Source of the DNA: Chryseobacterium viscerum
GTDB taxonomy: Bacteria > Bacteroidota > Bacteroidia > Flavobacteriales > Weeksellaceae
DNA: 64,000 nucleotides
Reading direction: 5' to 3'
Assembly (NCBI RefSeq): GCF_025949665.1
Contig: NZ_JAPDFT010000001.1
Location: forward strand, 2,356,001 to 2,420,000
Positions 1 to 9,511 of this stretch are shown here, piece by piece. The notes beneath the pieces were generated by a model. That model ran no database searches and had not been told where the DNA came from. It saw only the letters and a list, made by a program, of their open reading frames with translations. Within the stretch, counting starts at the first letter, position 1. Each line of letters starts with the position of its first letter. Position numbers and translations under genes: made by a program.

Positions 1-1294
1 TGAAGATACATTCCGGCCAATGGAATTTTTCAAAAGGATCAGGTTGATTTAAGTCAAAACCTTTATATTTTTTAGAAATAAACTTAGTCAAAGGCAGCTT
101 CTGATCGACAATACTTTTTATGACACATTTTGCCAGTTCATAAGCGCCATACGTATTAAAGTGAGTATCATCTGCCAAAGCATCCTTCTGATTGGGATAA
201 GAATTTGCAGGATAATAGACAAATGCTTTTTTAGAATTTTCCGGTCCCAACGCTTCAAAAAGCGTTTTACTCATTGCATTCAGGTCGATTAAATATACAT
301 TTTCTTCTTTGCTAATTTCCCGCATCGCATCAGGAAAATCATCAAGAGTATTGACAATCTTATTATTCTTATCAAAAACTCTTCGATTCATTGATGTAAC
401 TAAAACAGGAATCGCTCCCAATTGTTTTGCTTTATTACTCCATTCCTGTAATCTTTTTCTATAACCAGATTTTGTGCTGTTGCCATACTTCTGATCATTA
501 TGCCCAAACTGGATGAACAGATAATCTCCAGGCTTTATTTTGTTCCAGATTTTATCAATCCGATGGCGGTCTTCAAAAGCTTTCAAAGTTTCTCCGCTTT
601 CGGCGTAATTCGCAACAACAACTTCTTCCGGAACAAAAAAACACGGTAGCATTTGTCCCCACGAGGCCCAGGGTTCGTACTGTGCATCTACAACCGTGGA
701 ATCCCCTGTCAGGTAAATTGTTTTTGCCGTTTTGTTAGACTGAATGGTTATTGCACAAATTTTTGGGGCTTTACTGTTAAATTCAATCGTCAATAAGTTG
801 TCCCAATGTAAATATTTTCTTTCTCTTGGTTTTAATTTTACAATTCCAATTTCAACTCCATCCTGATTACGGAGAATGCTGTCTTTAATATGAACTGTAA
901 TAAGTTTTTCAACTATTTCACCTTCTTTTGTTTTTACTTCGTCCAGCATCAGACGACGGTTTTCTACACGAGCTGTTGTTTGAGAAGTTCCTTTAGAATC
1001 ACCTAAATTTAACTTAATATCATAATTCCCTTCCGGAAGTACCACCGAAAAATAGAAAGGTCTGTCGCTGGTAATATAATCTCCCGTCAAAGCATTTCCT
1101 CCTCTGTCGATTGATTTTAAGCCGGAAATATCCATGAATCCATAGCCTGCTTTTCTGTCGAATTCAGAATGTTCCGTGATGGGAATAAAACCATCCTGAA
1201 CTCTGCTTCCGCCAAAATCAAATTTAAAATTGGTTTGCTGGGTAAACATCGATGAACAAATAAAAATGGTTATAATTCTTATCCAACTTTTCAT
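1..1294 (-). CDS. Rhamnogalacturonan acetylesterase-like SGNH hydrolase (CE12), 3' end cut by window
   Basis: The gene runs leftward out of the window; about 431 codons are visible. The start at 1294 gives a short hydrophobic leader. Residues ~22-170 form a beta-rich N-terminal domain of the galactose-binding type often found ahead of CE12 catalytic domains. The SGNH domain follows: GDST with the nucleophile S199, a GQM segment, GHNDQ, and a D376-T-H378 pair for the rest of the triad. The family removes acetyl groups from galacturonate in rhamnogalacturonan. The last visible residues resemble a normal C-terminus, so little is probably missing. It lies 142 bp downstream of the GH28 gene on the same strand, so the two are probably co-transcribed. 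Fold and class are clear; the exact substrate is inferred. Confidence 0.85.
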   Translation of the reverse strand, partial: MKSWIRIITIFICSSMFTQQTNFKFDFGGSRVQDGFIPITEHSEFDRKAGYGFMDISGLKSIDRGGNALTGDYITSDRPFYFSVVLPEGNYDIKLNLGDSKGTSQTTARVENRRLMLDEVKTKEGEIVEKLITVHIKDSILRNQDGVEIGIVKLKPRERKYLHWDNLLTIEFNSKAPKICAITIQSNKTAKTIYLTGDSTVVDAQYEPWASWGQMLPCFFVPEEVVVANYAESGETLKAFEDRHRIDKIWNKIKPGDYLFIQFGHNDQKYGNSTKSGYRKRLQEWSNKAKQLGAIPVLVTSMNRRVFDKNNKIVNTLDDFPDAMREISKEENVYLIDLNAMSKTLFEALGPENSKKAFVYYPANSYPNQKDALADDTHFNTYGAYELAKCVIKSIVDQKLPLTKFISKKYKGFDLNQPDPFEKFHWPECIF

Positions 1295-1436
1295 AATCAC
1301 TCCATTAAAAATATTGACTCCACCATTAATCCAAAAATCCTATTCGCTTGTATGCTCAGAAACCGTCCCAATCTAAATTGAGAATGCAATAATTGGGAGC
1401 ATAAGCATACCACGCCGAATATTTTAGACAAAAAAC

Positions 1437-2816
1437 TCATTTTGCAGCAATGTCGGAATCATCTTTCTTGTCATAAGACTGGTCTAGCGAGGCAACCTGA
1501 GTAACATTTACTTTAATTTTTTTTAAATTTTTAATAGCCCCCAAATTCTCCTCTTTTGGTTTTAAAGCCTTTATTTTCAGGTTATCCAACGTGAAATCTA
1601 TCAGATCATACAAGTCTGATTTTTCAACATCGAATGCCGTTTCACAACTGATATCAATATTTTTAATCAGAATATCATTCGCTAAAGATTTTTTAGGCTT
1701 TTCCTCTCCTTTCAAATCGAAAAACTGGCTCCAACCTTTCACATACAAGAAAGTTTTGACATTGCCCGTGATATTTTCAACGGTAATATATTCGTAATGC
1801 TGAGGAGTATCCGGTCTCATTTTAAGGTGGAGCAGTCTGGAAGCATCTTTCACCTTTGAGTTGCGCAGAATTACGTTATAATTGTGGATTGATTCGCTGC
1901 CGCAAGTAAGAACACTGTGACAAAACCCAAAGTTGTTATCTTCGATGATGATATTTCTGTTTTCACCATTTTCAGGAGTTTTATCTGCTTTCGGACCTTT
2001 TCCACCTTTTAATGCAATGGCGTCGTCGTTCACCGACATATAGCAATTTTTAATCAGGAAATTCGTGCAGGCATCAATATCAACGGCATCTGTACTTGGT
2101 GCTTTTACCGGTTCTTTTGGTGCAAGAATTGTCAGGTTTAACAATTTTACAAATTCACTTTTATAATAATGTGTACTCCAGAAAGGAGAGTTTTTTACGG
2201 TAATCCCTTCAACCTGAACATTTTTAGAATTTGAAACATAGATGATTCTGGGTCTCATTTCGTCCATATTGGTACACTTAGGATTCCACTGACGTCTTTT
2301 CCAGAATGCTTTCCAAAAGCGCAATCCGTTTCCGTCAAGTGTTCCTTTTCCCGAAATAGTAAAACCATTTAACCCATCTGCATTGATTATTGCAGGAAAA
2401 TATTTTATAGTCTGCCCTTCCATTCTTGTTTCCACAACCGGAAAATCACTGATATCATCGCTTCCTTTTAATTTCGCACCGTTCTCCAAATGTAAATGTG
2501 TTCCTTGTTTGAAAAATACCGAACTGATCAGGAATGTTCCTTTGGGTACAATAATTACCCCACCGCCATTTTTAGCTGCAAGATCAATGACCTGCTGAAC
2601 CTGTTTTGTCTGAAGAATCGTACTGTCGTTTTTCACTCCATTATCGGTAAGAATATATTTTTTACCTAATTTACTGATGTCTGTAGGTTTGTTTTCTTTA
2701 AACCATCTTTGAATTATGGTGCCGTCGGGAAATTTATCCTGGCTTTTTATGCCTGATGAAAACAATAAAAGCATCAGCAGGGATAATAAAAAGCTTGATG
2801 TATTTTGAGATTTCAT
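1437..2816 (-). CDS. Secreted GH28 glycosidase (polygalacturonase/rhamnogalacturonase family)
   Basis: The 459-aa protein has a signal peptide (residues 1-25) and a right-handed beta-helix with GH28 landmarks: S-T-D at 241-243 with D246 (usually NTDxxD) and the D264-D265 pair. The usual GHG motif reads CHS (H300 kept, first Gly replaced by Cys), and the usual RIK reads HLK near 330-332. GH28 enzymes cleave alpha-galacturonosidic bonds by inversion. The altered motifs suggest a divergent subgroup, for example acting on rhamnogalacturonan or chain ends rather than plain polygalacturonan. It is the first gene of a leftward unit with the CE12 esterase and diverges from xylB across a 514-bp gap that holds a LacI-type operator. 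Family assignment is firm; specificity is open. Confidence 0.88.
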   Translation of the reverse strand: MKSQNTSSFLLSLLMLLLFSSGIKSQDKFPDGTIIQRWFKENKPTDISKLGKKYILTDNGVKNDSTILQTKQVQQVIDLAAKNGGGVIIVPKGTFLISSVFFKQGTHLHLENGAKLKGSDDISDFPVVETRMEGQTIKYFPAIINADGLNGFTISGKGTLDGNGLRFWKAFWKRRQWNPKCTNMDEMRPRIIYVSNSKNVQVEGITVKNSPFWSTHYYKSEFVKLLNLTILAPKEPVKAPSTDAVDIDACTNFLIKNCYMSVNDDAIALKGGKGPKADKTPENGENRNIIIEDNNFGFCHSVLTCGSESIHNYNVILRNSKVKDASRLLHLKMRPDTPQHYEYITVENITGNVKTFLYVKGWSQFFDLKGEEKPKKSLANDILIKNIDISCETAFDVEKSDLYDLIDFTLDNLKIKALKPKEENLGAIKNLKKIKVNVTQVASLDQSYDKKDDSDIAAK

Positions 2817-3330
2817 AATTTATTTTTTATTGTAGAATCTGATTTTTCATTAATAAAATTCAGTATTCAAAAGAATGGCAAAATAAAGGAATATCATTTA
2901 AATAAAATTTATTCGGTTTGTTTTTACAAAAAAATCAACAAATAATCTTCAACTCTATAACGAAATTATTCTTTCATTTCATTTTCATAAAAGTATACAT
3001 TTTAGAATTTGACGGTATCCTGCTCTTTCATGTTGATTAATTTGCGATGATTTATCCTTGGTTAACATCTACCAAAATATAAATTAATCATTAATTTGCG
3101 CAATCGATTGCTCAATATTGGATAATTAAAGCCTTTTTTAGTTAAAGTTAATTACTCAATTTATTTAATTTAATTGGAATTAAAGCATTTAAAAAATAAT
3201 TAATTAAAGTTAAAATACTGAATAACAATAATTTAATATTCAATAATATTAAAAATTAACATATTTATAAAAATCTTCGGTATAATACATAAAATTATTA
3301 CATTTAAAGCATTACAATTATTAATAATTA
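2817..3330. promoter_or_regulatory. Divergent intergenic region GH28/xylB
   Basis: This 514-bp gap separates the leftward GH28 unit from the rightward xylose unit. It is very AT-rich and I see no plausible gene in it. The only strong signal is the operator palindrome at 3099-3112. Runs such as TTAATTAAAGTTAA recur between 3130 and 3220 but form no clear site. Confidence 0.6.
3099..3112. promoter_or_regulatory. LacI-type operator CGCAATCGATTGCT
   Basis: The core GCAATCGATTGC is a perfect 12-bp palindrome with a central CG step, as expected for LacI-family operators. It lies 283 bp before the GH28 start and 219 bp before the xylB start. The same core recurs at 4839, 19563 (one change) and 20249. 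The likely ligand is the LacI-family protein encoded at 8017-9045; this is inferred from proximity and motif style. Confidence 0.65.
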
Positions 3331-4818
3331 ATGAAGTTTATAGGTTATGATGTAGGAAGCTCATCGATAAAGGCTTCCATCGTAGATGATCAGGGAAAAT
3401 TAGTTGCCCATGCCAAATACCCGGAACATGAAATGTCAATAGATTCCCCAAAAGCAGGCTGGGCAGAACAAAACCCCGATGAATGGTGGCAAAATCTCCG
3501 GATTCTCACACAAAAAATAATTGCAGAGAGCAAAATCCACAAAAATGAGATTAAAGGAATTGGTATCTCCTATCAAATGCATGGATTAGTATTGATTGGA
3601 AAAGACAAACAAGTACTTTGTCCTTCAATTATATGGTGTGACAGCCGGGCTGTTGAAATTGGCGACCGGATTTTTAGTGAGATCGGAGAAAAAGAATGCA
3701 TGAAAGAACTGCTTAATTCTCCGGGAAATTTCACCGCTTCCAAACTGAAATGGGTACAGGAAAATACCCCCGAGATCTATGACAAGATCTGGAAATTTAT
3801 GCTTCCGGGAGATTTCATTGCATTTAAGCTTAGTGGCGAAGCAACAACTTCTGTTACAGGGCTTTCAGAAGGTATACTTTGGGATTTTGAAAAGCATAGA
3901 GTTTCAAAAACAATGTTGGAACACCTGGGAATTGAGGAATCCTTTGTCTCTAATATTGTGGAAAATTTCACTGAACAATGCTATGTTTCAAAACAGGGAG
4001 CAGAAGAAAGTGGTCTTCCCGAGGGAATTCCTGTTTATTACCGAGCCGGAGACCAACCCAATAACGCACTTTCCCTCAATGTAATGAATCTCGGAGAGAT
4101 TGCCGCAACAGGCGGAACTTCCGGAGTTGTTTATGGTGTGACTGACAATATTAAATCAAAGGAATCTGTAAGAATTAACAATTTTGCCCACATTAACCAC
4201 ACAAAGGAACAGCCGAGAATCGGGAAAATGCTTTGCCTCAATGGTGCGGGAATTCAGTACAGCTGGCTTCGACATCAGGTGGATCAAAAAAGACACAGCT
4301 ATCATGAAATTAATGATTTAGCTTCAAAAATACCGATCGGTTCCGATGGAGTTATTGTCCTGCCCTTCGGAAACGGAGCAGAGAGAGTACTGCATAATAA
4401 AGATATTGGCTCGTCTGTTTTTAACCTGAATTTTAACCGTCATAAAAGCGAGCATCTTTTCCGGGCGGGATTAGAAGGTATTGCCTTTTCTTTTGTTTAC
4501 GGAACGGATATTTTAATGTCCGACGGGCTTCAGAAAGGTATTATAAAAGCAGGCGGTGACAATTTATTCCGCTCTTCTTTATTCACGCAGACCATCACTA
4601 CTATTTTGGATACTGAAATAAGAATTATAGATTCCACAGGTTCTACGGGTGCAGCAAGAGCCGCAGCCATGGGATCCGGAGCATTCAAATCGCAAAATGA
4701 GATCCTGACTGACAAAGACATTTTAAAAAGCTATTATCCTGATAATAAGAACTATAACCAGTACAAGGATAGTTACGAAAAATGGAAATTAAAACTATTG
4801 CAAAATCTAAATCATTAA
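3331..4818 (+). CDS. xylB: Xylulokinase (FGGY family)
   Basis: The 495-aa FGGY-family kinase phosphorylates D-xylulose to xylulose-5-phosphate in the cytoplasm. The N-terminal phosphate-binding motif (YDVGSSSIKA, from residue 5), the GISYQMHGLV segment and WCDSR match xylulokinases. The C-terminal half carries the second ATPase-fold domain with KAGGDNLFRSS. It is followed by xylose isomerase and a xylose-type porter, which makes xylulokinase the best choice among FGGY kinases. The ATG at 3331 follows an AT-rich leader without a Shine-Dalgarno sequence, which is normal for this group. A gluconate or other pentulose kinase is possible but does not fit the neighbours. Confidence 0.92.
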   Translation: MKFIGYDVGSSSIKASIVDDQGKLVAHAKYPEHEMSIDSPKAGWAEQNPDEWWQNLRILTQKIIAESKIHKNEIKGIGISYQMHGLVLIGKDKQVLCPSIIWCDSRAVEIGDRIFSEIGEKECMKELLNSPGNFTASKLKWVQENTPEIYDKIWKFMLPGDFIAFKLSGEATTSVTGLSEGILWDFEKHRVSKTMLEHLGIEESFVSNIVENFTEQCYVSKQGAEESGLPEGIPVYYRAGDQPNNALSLNVMNLGEIAATGGTSGVVYGVTDNIKSKESVRINNFAHINHTKEQPRIGKMLCLNGAGIQYSWLRHQVDQKRHSYHEINDLASKIPIGSDGVIVLPFGNGAERVLHNKDIGSSVFNLNFNRHKSEHLFRAGLEGIAFSFVYGTDILMSDGLQKGIIKAGGDNLFRSSLFTQTITTILDTEIRIIDSTGSTGAARAAAMGSGAFKSQNEILTDKDILKSYYPDNKNYNQYKDSYEKWKLKLLQNLNH

Positions 4819-4831
4819 GAAATTTTCAAAC

Positions 4832-4859
4832 ACATTTATGCAATCGATTGCATAAATGT
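4832..4859. promoter_or_regulatory. 28-bp perfect palindrome with LacI-type core, xylB-xylA gap
   Basis: The whole stretch is a perfect 28-bp palindrome. Its core is TGCAATCGATTGCA (4839-4852) with ATTTA/TAAAT wings. It begins 13 bp after the xylB stop and ends 25 bp before the xylA start, so it could act as an operator for a second promoter before xylA or as a roadblock for read-through. It is the strongest copy of the motif in the window. Confidence 0.7.
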
Positions 4860-4884
4860 TATCATCTAACTAAAACTAAAATAT

Positions 4885-6213
4885 ATGGCAATTACAATGG
4901 GCAACAAAGAGTATTTCAAAGGAATTGGAAAAATTCAATTTGAAGGAAAAGAATCTGACAATCCTCTGGCTTTCAAATTTTATAACGAAAATAAAGTGAT
5001 TCGAGGGAAAACGATGAAAGAATATTTCAAATTTGCAACAGCTTACTGGCATACATTCTGTGCAACGGGTGGAGATCCTTTTGGAGTGGGAACACAGCAT
5101 TTTGAATGGTTAAACGCAACAGATGTTAAGCAAAGAGCAACAGAAAAAATGGATGCGGCTTTCGAATTTTTCACAAAACTAGGTGTGCCTTACTACTGTT
5201 TCCACGATTATGATTTAATTGATGAGGCGGATAATTTTAAAGAATCAACCAAAAGAATAGAATTTATAACCGATTATGCCAAAGAAAAACAGGCAGCTTC
5301 CGAAGTAAAATTACTTTGGGGAACTTCAAACTGTTTCTCCAATCCCCGATTTATGAATGGCGCAGCTACAAATCCATCCTTTGACGTATTGGCTTATGCC
5401 GGAGGACAGATTAAAAATGCCTTAGATGCAACGATTAAGCTAGGCGGAGAAAATTATGTTTTCTGGGGTGGCCGTGAAGGATACATGTCTTTACTGAACA
5501 CCAACATGAAACGTGAACTTGAACATATGGCAAAGTTTCTACACATAGCAAAAGATTATGCACGTTCACAAGGGTTCAAAGGGACTTTCTTTATTGAGCC
5601 AAAACCAATGGAGCCTACGAAACATCAGTATGACTTTGATGCGGCAACCTGCTTAAACTTTCTTCGTCAATATGATTTACTGGATGATTTCAAGCTTAAC
5701 CTTGAGGTCAATCACGCAACTTTAGCCCAGCATACTTTTGAACATGAATTACAAGTAGCGGCCGACAACAACGTTTTAGGAAGTATTGACGCCAACCGTG
5801 GAGATTATCAAAATGGCTGGGATACAGACCAGTTTCCTGTTGATTTATATGAAATGACGCAGGCAATGCTGGTAATTATTCAGGCAGGAGGTTTTCAGGG
5901 TGGAGGTGTAAATTTTGATGCTAAAATCAGAAGAAACTCAACAGACCTGGAAGATATTTTCATCGCTCATATCAGCGGAATGGACAATTTTGCAAGAGCT
6001 TTCCTGGCTGCAGATGCTATTTTAGAAAAATCAAAATATTCTGAGATCAGAGCTGACAGATATGCTTCTTTCAATAACGGAAAAGGTAAAGATTTTGAAG
6101 AGGGGAAATTATCTCTTACTGACCTGGCTTCCCATGCGGAAGGGCTTGGAGAAGTAGGCAGGGAAAGTGGTAAACAGGAATATCTGGAAAGTCTGATTAA
6201 TCAGTATTTATAA
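4885..6213 (+). CDS. xylA: Xylose isomerase
   Basis: The 442-aa protein converts D-xylose to D-xylulose using divalent metal ions. Family signatures are clear: the FHDYD segment with the catalytic His, [29 protein letters not shown] with metal ligands, and [17 protein letters not shown] near residues 312-328. Length matches the class II enzymes of Bacteroidota. The start at 4885 ([11 protein letters not shown]) fits the family; a second ATG four codons later is less likely. It lies between xylulokinase and a sugar/H+ symporter, completing a xylose uptake and isomerase pathway. The 28-bp operator palindrome just upstream suggests separate control from xylB. Confidence 0.96.
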   Translation: MAITMGNKEYFKGIGKIQFEGKESDNPLAFKFYNENKVIRGKTMKEYFKFATAYWHTFCATGGDPFGVGTQHFEWLNATDVKQRATEKMDAAFEFFTKLGVPYYCFHDYDLIDEADNFKESTKRIEFITDYAKEKQAASEVKLLWGTSNCFSNPRFMNGAATNPSFDVLAYAGGQIKNALDATIKLGGENYVFWGGREGYMSLLNTNMKRELEHMAKFLHIAKDYARSQGFKGTFFIEPKPMEPTKHQYDFDAATCLNFLRQYDLLDDFKLNLEVNHATLAQHTFEHELQVAADNNVLGSIDANRGDYQNGWDTDQFPVDLYEMTQAMLVIIQAGGFQGGGVNFDAKIRRNSTDLEDIFIAHISGMDNFARAFLAADAILEKSKYSEIRADRYASFNNGKGKDFEEGKLSLTDLASHAEGLGEVGRESGKQEYLESLINQYL

Positions 6214-6268
6214 TACAAATGCCGTTAACAAAGTATCTAATTTTTAACAACTAAAACTATATGAGACT

Positions 6269-7690
6269 ATGCAAATAATAGATTCGGGCACGAAATATTC
6301 TTCAGGAACAAAGGCAGAAATCAACATGGTATATGTCACCATGCTTACATTGGTTGCCACTTTGGGAGGGCTTTTGTTCGGATATGATACAGCCGTTATT
6401 TCGGGGGCAGAAAAGTCCATTCAGGAATATTTAATTATCCCATTGGGACTGAGTTCATTGGCTCATGGAGCCACTATTTCCAGTGCATTGATAGGGTGTG
6501 TCATCGGAGGGGTTGTTTCCGGATATTTTTCAACCAGATTAGGAAGGAAAAAATCACTGATGGTAGCTGCATTTTTATTTTTCATCAGTGCCTTGGGAGC
6601 TGCTTATCCTGAATTTTTATTTTTTAAGCAGGGTGAACAATCATTGGGTGTTTTGCTGGCTTTTAACTTTTATAGAATTATTGGAGGAATTGGTGTTGGT
6701 CTTGCTTCCGCGGTTTGCCCGATGTATATTGGAGAAATAGCCCCTGCTGAAGTTCGTGGAAGATTGGTTTCTCTAAATCAGTTTGCCATAATTTTTGGGA
6801 TGCTGGTAGTATATTTTGTCAACTGGGGTATTGCCTACGGAAAATCAGTAGAATGGATCAACGATATCGGCTGGCGTTATATGTTTTTATCCCTGACAAT
6901 TCCGGCTGCCTTATTCGGGATTTTACTGTTTTTTGTTCCGGAAACTCCCCGATATTTAACCTTAACTAAAAAAGATGATGAAGCGCTTAAAATTTTAACA
7001 AAAATTAATGGGCAGCTTAGAGGACATGAAATTTTTCAGGAAATTAAGGGAACTGTTGCTCAACATAAAAGTGAGCTTTTTACATTCGGGAAAACAGTTA
7101 TTATTATTGGAATTTTACTTTCTGTTTTTCAGCAGTTTGTGGGAATTAATGTAGCTTTATACTATGCTCCGAGGATTTTTGAGAGCATGGGTGTTCATAA
7201 AGATGCTTCAATGCTGCAAACTGTTGTTATGGGATTGGTTAACGTTATCTTTACAGTGGTTGCTATTTTCACGGTTGATAAATGGGGAAGAAAACCATTA
7301 CTGATCGTAGGTTCCATAGGAATGGCAATGGGAATGTTTGCCATTGCCATTTTCTCTTATTTGCATATTATCGGAATTGCAACTTTGGTTTTCATCATCA
7401 TCTATACCGCATCTTTTATGATGTCCTGGGGACCGATTTGTTGGGTTTTGATCTCAGAACTTTTTCCTAATAAAATCAGGGGGGCAGCGATTGCAGTTGC
7501 AGTTGCAGCTCAATGGGCCGCCAATTACCTGATCTCCTCCACCTATCCTTTTATGATGGAGTTTAGCGGAGCTTTTACTTATGGTTTTTACGGAGTGATG
7601 AGTGTTTTATCACTGTTTTTTGTATGGAAAATGGTTCCGGAAACTAAAGGGAAATCTTTGGAGGAAATTGAAAAACTTTGGAAAAGTTAA
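6269..7690 (+). CDS. MFS sugar/H+ symporter, XylE-like (probable xylose transporter)
   Basis: The 473-aa protein has twelve predicted membrane segments and the signatures of the MFS sugar porter family: GGLLFGYDTAVISGAE in TM1, GRKKS and RGRLVS loops, PETPRYL after TM6, QQFVGINVALYYAP in TM7 and PETKGKSLEEIE at the C-terminus. The QQ-N pattern in TM7 lines hexose/xylose binding sites in XylE-type porters. It follows xylA after 55 bp and precedes a terminator, so it ends the xylBAT unit. A short ATG frame beginning at 6260 overlaps the start and is probably chance. Xylose is the likeliest substrate from context; arabinose or galactose transport cannot be excluded. Confidence 0.88.
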   Translation: MQIIDSGTKYSSGTKAEINMVYVTMLTLVATLGGLLFGYDTAVISGAEKSIQEYLIIPLGLSSLAHGATISSALIGCVIGGVVSGYFSTRLGRKKSLMVAAFLFFISALGAAYPEFLFFKQGEQSLGVLLAFNFYRIIGGIGVGLASAVCPMYIGEIAPAEVRGRLVSLNQFAIIFGMLVVYFVNWGIAYGKSVEWINDIGWRYMFLSLTIPAALFGILLFFVPETPRYLTLTKKDDEALKILTKINGQLRGHEIFQEIKGTVAQHKSELFTFGKTVIIIGILLSVFQQFVGINVALYYAPRIFESMGVHKDASMLQTVVMGLVNVIFTVVAIFTVDKWGRKPLLIVGSIGMAMGMFAIAIFSYLHIIGIATLVFIIIYTASFMMSWGPICWVLISELFPNKIRGAAIAVAVAAQWAANYLISSTYPFMMEFSGAFTYGFYGVMSVLSLFFVWKMVPETKGKSLEEIEKLWKS

Positions 7691-8016
7691 TTATTTTTTA
7701 GATCAATAGTTAGCCATGGGGACATCGGTTTTCGGTGTCCTTTGGTTAAACCAACCGATCTTTTTTATCATTAAATCAAATTTTTGTTGTTAATAAGCTT
7801 GATTCCAGCGAATTCGGTTTTTATTTTAGATAAAAACTCAACCCTATCTCAATAAAAATTAGCCAATTCAATATTTTTTAGGCTTAATCTGATTTTAATC
7901 ACTCTTAATCTTGTATAAAATCTCAATATTTCCTTTTTGATAGACATAATTTGATTAAATTTACGACTATAATGTATGTTATCCCAGACATACCCAAAAC
8001 TTCAGAAAAAGCATGT
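7691..8016 (+). other. Intergenic region xylT-LacI
   Basis: The 326-bp gap holds the terminator at 7720-7766 and the leader of the LacI gene. I see no copy of the GCAATCGATTGC operator here, so the regulator does not appear to control itself through that site. No gene is evident. Confidence 0.5.
7720..7766 (+). terminator. Rho-independent terminator after xylose unit
   Basis: GGACATCG and CGGTGTCC (7720-7740) form an 8-bp stem with one wobble. It is followed by a second small palindrome TTGGTTAAACCAA and a run of six T at 7761-7766. It sits 30 bp after the transporter stop. Confidence 0.6.
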
Positions 8017-9045
8017 ATGAATAAGAAAAATGCCACAATATATGACATCTCGAAAAAGCTTAACGTAAGTGTGGCAACTGTTTCCAGAGCATTGAACGAC
8101 CATCCGAGAATAAGCCAGGCAACGAAAGATTTGGTAAAGAAAACGGCCAAAGAAATGAACTACAAACAAAATAACCTTGCCAAAGCTCTGAAAAGCGGGG
8201 AAACAAAAAACGTAGGAATTATTGTGCCTTATATTAATACCAATTTCTTTTCATCCGTAATCCGTGGAATTGAAGAAGAGCTTTCTCCACATGGTTATCA
8301 TGTAATTATCTGCCAGAGCCATGAAGATGTAAATATTGAAAAAAGACACTTAAATACTTTGCTTAATGCTCAGGTTGATGGGATTTTCATGTCTGTTTCC
8401 AAAACGACTATTGATACCGAACATATTCAGAATATTCTGAGTTCCACCAATACTCCTATTATATTTTTTGACCGTAAAAAGGATATTTCAGGAATAAGTA
8501 CAGTAACTATTGATGATTATCGCGGTGGTTATATGGCGACTGAACATCTGATTAATGAAGGGTACCGAAATATTTGCCATTTCTCCGGAGACTTAAATCT
8601 GGAAATTTATGAGAACCGTCTGAAAGGTTACAAACAGGCTTTAATGGACCATAATTTAAGCATAAAAGAAGAAAATATTATCACAACAGGAAGTTCAATC
8701 GATGAAGGAATTGATGCGGTTAAAAAACTTTGGGATAAAAAATCTGTTCCGGATGCCATCTTTTCATCCAGTGATTTTGCTGCGTTAGGTGCTTGCCAGG
8801 AACTGAAAAAACGTAAAATCAAAATCCCACAGGAAGTTGCTGTTATTGGCTTTTCTAATGAACCTTTTACACAATTTATGGAGCTTCCGATAAGTTCTGT
8901 AGATCAGACTCCCCTGACGATGGGGAAAATGGCAGGACAGGTTTTTATTGAAAGCGTGAAAGAGAATAATTCCGGGGTTTCTATTGAGAAAAAAGTGGTT
9001 TTGGCACCACAGCTTTATATCAGGAAGTCTTCAAAAAGGAAGTGA
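8017..9045 (+). CDS. LacI/GalR-family transcriptional regulator
   Basis: The 342-aa protein starts at the ATG at 8017 (MNKKNATIYDISKKL), which places the helix-turn-helix (NVSVATVSRALNDHPRIS) directly at the N-terminus as in the family. Earlier in-frame starts at 7972 (ATG) and 7951 (TTG) would add a tail not expected for LacI proteins. The hinge helix (NLAKALKSGETKNVG) and a periplasmic-binding-like sugar-sensing domain (VGIIVPYINTNFFSSVIRGIE onward) follow. It is the only LacI-type regulator in the window and sits between the xylose and uronate units. It is the best candidate for the GCAATCGATTGC sites. Effector unknown; a uronate, KDG or xylose would make sense. Confidence 0.93.
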   Translation: MNKKNATIYDISKKLNVSVATVSRALNDHPRISQATKDLVKKTAKEMNYKQNNLAKALKSGETKNVGIIVPYINTNFFSSVIRGIEEELSPHGYHVIICQSHEDVNIEKRHLNTLLNAQVDGIFMSVSKTTIDTEHIQNILSSTNTPIIFFDRKKDISGISTVTIDDYRGGYMATEHLINEGYRNICHFSGDLNLEIYENRLKGYKQALMDHNLSIKEENIITTGSSIDEGIDAVKKLWDKKSVPDAIFSSSDFAALGACQELKKRKIKIPQEVAVIGFSNEPFTQFMELPISSVDQTPLTMGKMAGQVFIESVKENNSGVSIEKKVVLAPQLYIRKSSKRK

Positions 9046-9511
9046 TTTTCTTTTGTCTTGAAATCAACGATTCGACATAGTCAAACAAAAGAAACAAAAA
9101 TTCAAGACCTGGAAACTGCCGCTAAAAATTAAAACTTAATCCTAAAGTTCCCAAACTTGCGCGAATTTGCTATCTGTTCTTCGGTTCAAAAATTGTCTCG
9201 TGCATCGAACAGTGGGAATTTTTTAACGGATTAATTTTTAATTTTTCTTAACGCTCTATTTTCCTATGTCGTTAATGTCTCAGTTTGCCATTCTAAAGTA
9301 ATCTCAGCATTCTTAAGTTTTGGGCAAAGCCAATCGGATTGTATATTCTTAAGCGGACAAAAGTCCGCTCCTAATGATTAAAAACATTATGTTTGTTCGT
9401 GAAAATATTTGTTTCATTTGTGTTTAAACTTAATTTACTCCAAAAGAAAATGCTTCCCACATCCTGTTGAAAGCATTTTCAAATCTAATAATTTATATAT
9501 AAAAACAAGAA
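9046..9511. other. Intergenic region between convergent LacI and uxaA genes
   Basis: The 466-bp gap has a perfect 7-bp hairpin (AGCGGAC, loop AAAA, GTCCGCT, 9352-9369) that may terminate the LacI transcript, although no T-run follows. It also holds the uxaA terminator near 9446-9480. The rest resembles degenerate intergenic repeat DNA; I find no gene. Confidence 0.45.
9440..9480 (-). terminator. Terminator of the uronate catabolism operon
   Basis: On the minus strand GAAAATGCTTTC (9480-9469) pairs with GGAAGCATTTTC (9457-9446), 12 bp with one wobble, followed by TTTTGG. It lies 32 bp after the uxaA stop. Confidence 0.65.

Noticed and set aside
9331..9341. CAATCGGATTG as another LacI-type operator
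   Set aside because: The centre has an extra base compared with the CAATCGATTG core, it lies between convergent genes and no promoter is nearby.
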